A stretch of 16,241 nt of DNA from CAZNDN01 sp964571815 (GTDB taxonomy: Bacteria > Fibrobacterota > Chitinivibrionia > Chitinivibrionales > WJKA01). The notes beneath the pieces are model-generated. The model searched no databases. It worked only from the letters and a program-made list of their open reading frames with translations, and had not been told where the DNA came from. A program made the translations under genes and the position numbers. The DNA lies in contig CAZNDN010000095.1 in assembly GCA_964571815.1 (NCBI GenBank), positions 1 to 16,241 on the forward strand. Reading direction: 5' to 3'. This document shows, piece after piece, positions 12,413-16,241 of this stretch (positions are counted from its first letter, which is position 1; each line of letters starts with the position of its first letter).

Positions 12413-14260
12413 TCACCCCTTTCGAAATCCCGACACATCGATACCGTAGGAGTCGATACGCTTGGTGAGCCAGGCGCGGTCGATCTGAAGCATGCGTGAG
12501 GCCAGTGACACGTTTCCCTCCGTTACGGTCAACGCATGTTCGATGCCGGCGCGTTCCGCCTCCGAGCGTATCTCTTTGAGCGGGCGGACCGCCTGCTCTC
12601 CGGTTTTTTCTTCGCCGGTGGAGTGGGCATGATAGGAGATTTCGTCGCCGGCGATTCGGGTGCCCGATGACAGAAGGACGGCTTTCTGTATGCAGTTTTG
12701 CAGCTCTCTGACATTCCCCGGCCAGGAGTAAGATGAAAGCCGGGCGTGGGCCTCGGGCGTGAGCCTTTTTCGCGGAAGTCCGAACTGGGAGCAGTAGTTC
12801 TCCACGAACGTTTCGGCCAGCAGGAGAAGGTCTTGCGATCGTTCACGCAACGGCGGCAGGGTCAGCATCAGTACGTTGAGCCGGAAGAAGAGGTCCCGGC
12901 GGAATGCCCCCTGTTCCACGCACCGGCTCAGTTGCTTGTTGGTTGCGGCGATGATTCGAACATCCACCGCCAGGGGATCGTGGCCGCCCAGGCGCGTGAT
13001 CTCCGATTCCTGCAGCACTCGCAGGAGCTTGACCTGCACCTGCAGGGGCAACTCCCCGATTTCATCAAGCAGCACCGTTCCACCGTCGGCGGACTCAAAC
13101 AACCCCGCGGTCCTTTTGGCCGCTCCGGTGAAAGCCCCCTTTTCGTAGCCGAACAGCTCCGATTCGATCAGGTTCTCGGGGATTGCCCCGCAGTTGATCG
13201 CGCGGAACGGTTTCCCGGTGCGTCGAGACTGTTCATGGATGAAGTGAGCCATGAGTTCTTTCCCTGTCCCGGTTTCGCCCTGAATCAGAACCGGGGCCTC
13301 GGTCTTCGCGAATGTCTGGGCCTCACGGATCACGGCGTGCATGGTATCGCTTTCGTAAACCAGGCCGGTTCCGGAAGCAAGATTCTTTCGCTGCAGGCGG
13401 GCGATGGCCTCCCGTTGGTTGCGGCTCTGATGAGCGTTGCTGAGAATAACCGCAAACAGCGGAGCAAGGGCATCGCAGAGATCGCGGTCGGCCGAATCGA
13501 ACGGCGAGCTTCCCTGAAGTCTGTCAAGGTACAGATACCCCAAATGGGTTCCTGCGTGAGTCAGCGGGGCGCAGAGGACCGAGGCGATGCGATTGGTTTC
13601 CAGCGAAGCCATGCTCGAATCGGGATGCTGCTCCCGCCAGTCGATGTCGTGCATCAGCACGGTACGATTCTCATCCCTGGCCCAGTCGATTGCCCTCGAA
13701 GAGAACCTCTCGGCGGGAGCGTCGGCGGGAAAGCAGGCCAGTGTGCGCCGCCGCCCGGAGCCCTCGTCCTCAATCACCAGGCGAGCCGCATCGCTGCCCA
13801 GCAGTCGCGAGATGTGGGATACGACCGCGAAGGAGAGGTCCTGCTCCCTGTTGTCGATAAGAGAGACCACGCCAGTAATCAACTGGCGCAGCGGCCCGTG
13901 CGTCTTCCCCCCGGCGCCCGGGGCATCGTCGGCCCTGGGCTCCACAAAACGGAAACACTGCCCTCCCAGGCAGATACGATCGCCCGGCGCAAGGGCACGG
14001 CGGTGGCGCAGGCGTTTGCCGTTGTGCGTGACGCGCGTTGAAGAGCCGATCGGTTCAACGTAGTACGTCCCGTGGTCGTACACGAGTTGAACGGCGAACG
14101 AATCTATGCCTCGCTCCCGGATTCGTACCGCGCACTCCGTCGCGCTGCCTACGGTCACCAGGCGCCGGTCAAGCGCAATGCGCTCATCGTTGGTTTCGTT
14201 GACAAGGCATGGAATCGGCTGGTTTGTCGGCCGGTCAAGTGAAGGCTGGTCTTGGTTCAT
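12413..14260 (-). CDS. Sigma-54-dependent activator with FHA-like, GAF, AAA+ and Fis-type HTH domains
   Basis: A 615-residue enhancer-binding protein that would remodel sigma-54 RNA polymerase. Residues about 28-107 are FHA-like (VTVG 35-38; HNGKRL 79-84), with key phosphothreonine-binding positions changed. Residues about 140-278 are GAF-like. The AAA+ domain (about 300-530) has Walker A GETGTGKE (328-335), the sigma-54-contacting loop GAFTGA (375-380), Walker B VLLDEIGE (396-403), and the arginine-finger region RRDLFFRLNV. The C-terminus (about 565-607) is a Fis-type helix-turn-helix. All ATPase motifs are intact. The ATG at 14260 overlaps the kinase stop as ATGA, with no Shine-Dalgarno, so translation is coupled. 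The kinase next door is its probable signal source, through phosphorylation or FHA contact (inference). Targets unknown. Confidence 0.95.
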   Translation of the reverse strand: MNQDQPSLDRPTNQPIPCLVNETNDERIALDRRLVTVGSATECAVRIRERGIDSFAVQLVYDHGTYYVEPIGSSTRVTHNGKRLRHRRALAPGDRICLGGQCFRFVEPRADDAPGAGGKTHGPLRQLITGVVSLIDNREQDLSFAVVSHISRLLGSDAARLVIEDEGSGRRRTLACFPADAPAERFSSRAIDWARDENRTVLMHDIDWREQHPDSSMASLETNRIASVLCAPLTHAGTHLGYLYLDRLQGSSPFDSADRDLCDALAPLFAVILSNAHQSRNQREAIARLQRKNLASGTGLVYESDTMHAVIREAQTFAKTEAPVLIQGETGTGKELMAHFIHEQSRRTGKPFRAINCGAIPENLIESELFGYEKGAFTGAAKRTAGLFESADGGTVLLDEIGELPLQVQVKLLRVLQESEITRLGGHDPLAVDVRIIAATNKQLSRCVEQGAFRRDLFFRLNVLMLTLPPLRERSQDLLLLAETFVENYCSQFGLPRKRLTPEAHARLSSYSWPGNVRELQNCIQKAVLLSSGTRIAGDEISYHAHSTGEEKTGEQAVRPLKEIRSEAERAGIEHALTVTEGNVSLASRMLQIDRAWLTKRIDSYGIDVSGFRKG

Positions 14261-15699
14261 AGCTGTCTGTCTGAATGCGGCTCCTCATGAGCGGGAACCT
14301 TCCCGTCGCCGCGGTTTGCGTTGCGTGATTGAATTGTTTCAATGGCTGAAGCATTGATTCTGCACTGTTGAAACGGCAGCACTTCGATACGATAGCTCCA
14401 TGCCGCGTCGTCGGGAGACACTGCCGAAAGCCGGTACGCACCGGGAGGGAGCCTGAGTACTATGGGACGGCCGGAAGTAGAATCCAGCGACAGCGGTGAG
14501 CCGTCGAGGAAATATGAGTGGCCGGCGCGCGCGGCAAAGATTTGAAGTGTTGCCCGCAGAGAGCGGATCGGCGGATCCGTGAAGCGAAACTCAACGCCGT
14601 CATAGGCCGGGGGCGGCTCGGAACGGGACAGATGCGAGGTAACAGCTTGCGGGTTCGATTCAGCCTGGATCGCTTCGATGAGTTCGCGGTCCCGACCGCC
14701 CGTAAGCACGAGGAGTGCCGATACAATGCACGCGAGAGCCCCGCCGGCCGCGAGACGAAAAAGCACGGTTCGCCGCCTCCTTGAGCGGGCGTAGCCCGAG
14801 AAATCGCTCATCAGTTTCAACCCACCGGGTGAGTCGGGGTTTTCCCGCAGGCATTCGAGTCCCAGGCGGTACGCTTGTTCCAGTTGGCCTGCTTCGGCCA
14901 ACCTGCGCGCACTGCGCACCAGCTTTTCACTGAGATCGTTGCGCGTGGCGGTTTCGGCTATACTCTCCCAATCGGGGTCGCCGCCCGAAGGGCTCAACTC
15001 CGCGGGCCAGTGGCGCAAGGCTTCGCTTGCATTGGCCGGCCGATCTCCGGGGTTGGAACGAGTCAAGAGGCTGACCACGGACGATTCGTTGTCTTCGCCG
15101 AACAGTTGTTTGAGTACCATCCCCGCGGAGTAGACATCGGCCCGTTGAAACTCCACGGGTTGGTCCGCCTGCTTGAGCAGTTCGGGTGCCAGAAAGCCGT
15201 ACGTGCCGCCGATGACATTGGCCCGGGTCACGGTACGGTCGTTGGTGTGACGTGCCAGTCCGAAGTCAACCAGGGTAGGGCCTGCCAGGGGGGAGATAAT
15301 GATGTTGCCCGGCTTGAGGTCACGGTGCGCGCAGCCTGCCTGGTGAAGTGCGGCCAGGGCCCTGAGCACGCCTTCGGCGACCTCTCGGCGATGCTCAAGC
15401 GGGGGACGCGAACGAAGAAAGGTCGCCAGGTCAATTCCCCGGATCCATTGCATGATCAGGCAGACCTTCCCCTGCTTCACGAACGCATCGTACACTTGCG
15501 GCACGCACGCAAGGTGCAGCCGCCCCATGGTTACCGCCTCGCGCAGAATACGCTCCCGGTCAGCACGGGAGCGCCTGGGGAGTATCTTGATAACGACATT
15601 CCGATCAAGTCGGGGGTGGTAGGCCCGATACACGATACCGAACCCTCCTTCCCCGAGCAGAACGGGGCCGGAAAACCCGCGCGGCAGAAGGCGCTTCAT
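14257..15699 (-). CDS. Membrane-anchored Hanks-type Ser/Thr protein kinase
   Basis: A 480-residue eukaryote-like kinase. Motifs in order: glycine loop LGEGGFGIVY (15-24), ATP lysine K38 in VVIK, catalytic HRDLKPGN with D127 and N132, metal-binding DFG at D145, and an APE motif near 171-173. The HRD arginine is present, so activation-loop phosphorylation is likely. About residues 250-300 resemble a TPR-like helical pair. One transmembrane helix lies at about 311-333, preceded by RRRR, so the kinase should face the cytoplasm. The C-terminal part (about 350-455) is beta-rich and slightly PEGA-like (VLRLPPGAYRLSAVSPDD) and should lie outside the cytoplasm as a possible sensor. ATG at 15699 and stop at 14257 both lie in ATGA overlaps, coupling it to the TPR protein before and the activator after. 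Confidence 0.95.
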   Translation of the reverse strand: MKRLLPRGFSGPVLLGEGGFGIVYRAYHPRLDRNVVIKILPRRSRADRERILREAVTMGRLHLACVPQVYDAFVKQGKVCLIMQWIRGIDLATFLRSRPPLEHRREVAEGVLRALAALHQAGCAHRDLKPGNIIISPLAGPTLVDFGLARHTNDRTVTRANVIGGTYGFLAPELLKQADQPVEFQRADVYSAGMVLKQLFGEDNESSVVSLLTRSNPGDRPANASEALRHWPAELSPSGGDPDWESIAETATRNDLSEKLVRSARRLAEAGQLEQAYRLGLECLRENPDSPGGLKLMSDFSGYARSRRRRTVLFRLAAGGALACIVSALLVLTGGRDRELIEAIQAESNPQAVTSHLSRSEPPPAYDGVEFRFTDPPIRSLRATLQIFAARAGHSYFLDGSPLSLDSTSGRPIVLRLPPGAYRLSAVSPDDAAWSYRIEVLPFQQCRINASAIETIQSRNANRGDGKVPAHEEPHSDRQL

Positions 15700-16241
15700 T
15701 GCGCCGTCTCCTCCCCGCGGCGACGAGCAAGCTCCAGCCGACGTCGCACCCGTGTGTCGGTTGAGTCAAGCTCCGCCAGACGGCGCCAGTATGAAACAGA
15801 GCACTCATAGTCTTCACGATACCAGCAGAGAAGCCCGAGATTGAAGAGAATATCGGTATTGCTGCTGTCGATATTCAATGCGCGAACAAACGAAGATTCC
15901 GCAACGCTCGTGCGGCCGTAACCGGCGTAGAGAATCCCCGCCAGGTTCAGCGCCGCCGTGTTTTCGGGCTGGTTGTCAAGAGAGAACGTCAGGGCGGTCA
16001 GGGCCGCTACGGTATCGCGCGCGCGGAGCATTGCCCGGGCATAGAGAAACCAGGCTTCCGACAACAGGGGAAAGAGGAATTCCCTGGATTCGATCGACCG
16101 CGCCGCCTGCAGGTGCACGAGCGCTTCACGCCACCGCGCGGTGTCGCCCTCGCGCGCACGGGCTTCCTGCAGCAGCGCCTTGCCCATGCCCACCCGCGCA
16201 TCGAAATGCGTCGGCTCCCGGCGAAGCTGTTCGTTGAAAAA
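15696..16241 (-). CDS. Tetratricopeptide-repeat protein, N-terminus beyond the right edge
   Basis: At least 181 codons, open to the window edge with no stop, so the true start lies outside. A GTG at 16193 is in frame, but the 16 codons before it (FFNEQLRREPTHFDAR) read as a TPR helix, so I do not take it as the start. TPR-type repeats are visible around AALNLAGILYAGYGRTSVAE and DILFNLGLLCWYREDYECSV. The stop overlaps the kinase start as ATGA. TPR domains mediate protein contacts, so a partner or sensor role for the kinase is plausible. No catalytic motif is present. Confidence 0.85.
   Translation of the reverse strand, partial: FFNEQLRREPTHFDARVGMGKALLQEARAREGDTARWREALVHLQAARSIESREFLFPLLSEAWFLYARAMLRARDTVAALTALTFSLDNQPENTAALNLAGILYAGYGRTSVAESSFVRALNIDSSNTDILFNLGLLCWYREDYECSVSYWRRLAELDSTDTRVRRRLELARRRGEETAQ

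Noticed and set aside
12088..12468. Open frames spanning the second gap
   Set aside because: They are created by the Ns and overlap the RAYT and activator genes in other frames.

Overview
The window is about 16.2 kb of GC-rich bacterial DNA. It carries two dense minus-strand gene blocks separated by one plus-strand REP-associated tyrosine transposase (RAYT). Two runs of exactly 100 N mark assembly gaps of unknown length, so this is probably a draft or metagenome-derived scaffold. An oxygen-sensitive glycyl radical enzyme with its activase points to an anaerobic or facultative bacterium. A Hanks-type kinase coupled to an FHA/GAF/sigma-54 activator is the style of large-genome Gram-negative lineages. 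I cannot name a phylum from this sequence.

Block 1 (minus strand, 10778 down to 1, running off the left edge) looks like one long operon. In transcription order it has: a GTG-start protein with two Ig-like beta-sandwich domains; a protein with an amphipathic N-terminal region, a Cys cluster and an Ig-like domain, cut by the first gap; a second helix plus Ig-like protein; an 826-residue glycyl radical enzyme; a protein with an SRPBCC-like region and a C-terminal SCP2 sterol-carrier domain; the radical-SAM glycyl-radical activase; a 757-residue fusion of a zinc-knuckle motif, a DUF362 domain and a C-terminal SRPBCC-like domain; an NAD-dependent epimerase / 3-beta-HSD-type reductase; a stand-alone SRPBCC protein; and the first 27 codons of another gene. 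Three consecutive junctions are ATGA stop/start overlaps. An SCP2 domain, three SRPBCC (START-like) domains and an HSD-type oxidoreductase beside a glycyl radical enzyme suggest radical chemistry on a hydrophobic substrate. The three Ig-like proteins could coat a particle or granule. That reading is inference. No bacterial microcompartment shell genes are visible.

The middle (10779-12301) holds a 483-bp region between the divergent operon and RAYT starts, and the RAYT itself. A 12-bp perfect inverted repeat brackets the RAYT gene, and its right copy abuts the second gap.

Block 2 (minus strand, 16241 down to 12413) is a signalling operon joined by ATGA overlaps: a TPR protein cut by the right edge, a membrane-anchored Ser/Thr kinase, and a sigma-54 activator with a degenerate FHA domain, a GAF domain, an AAA+ domain with an intact GAFTGA loop, and a Fis-type HTH. 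It could control block 1, but I found no convincing sigma-54 promoter in the interval upstream of block 1.
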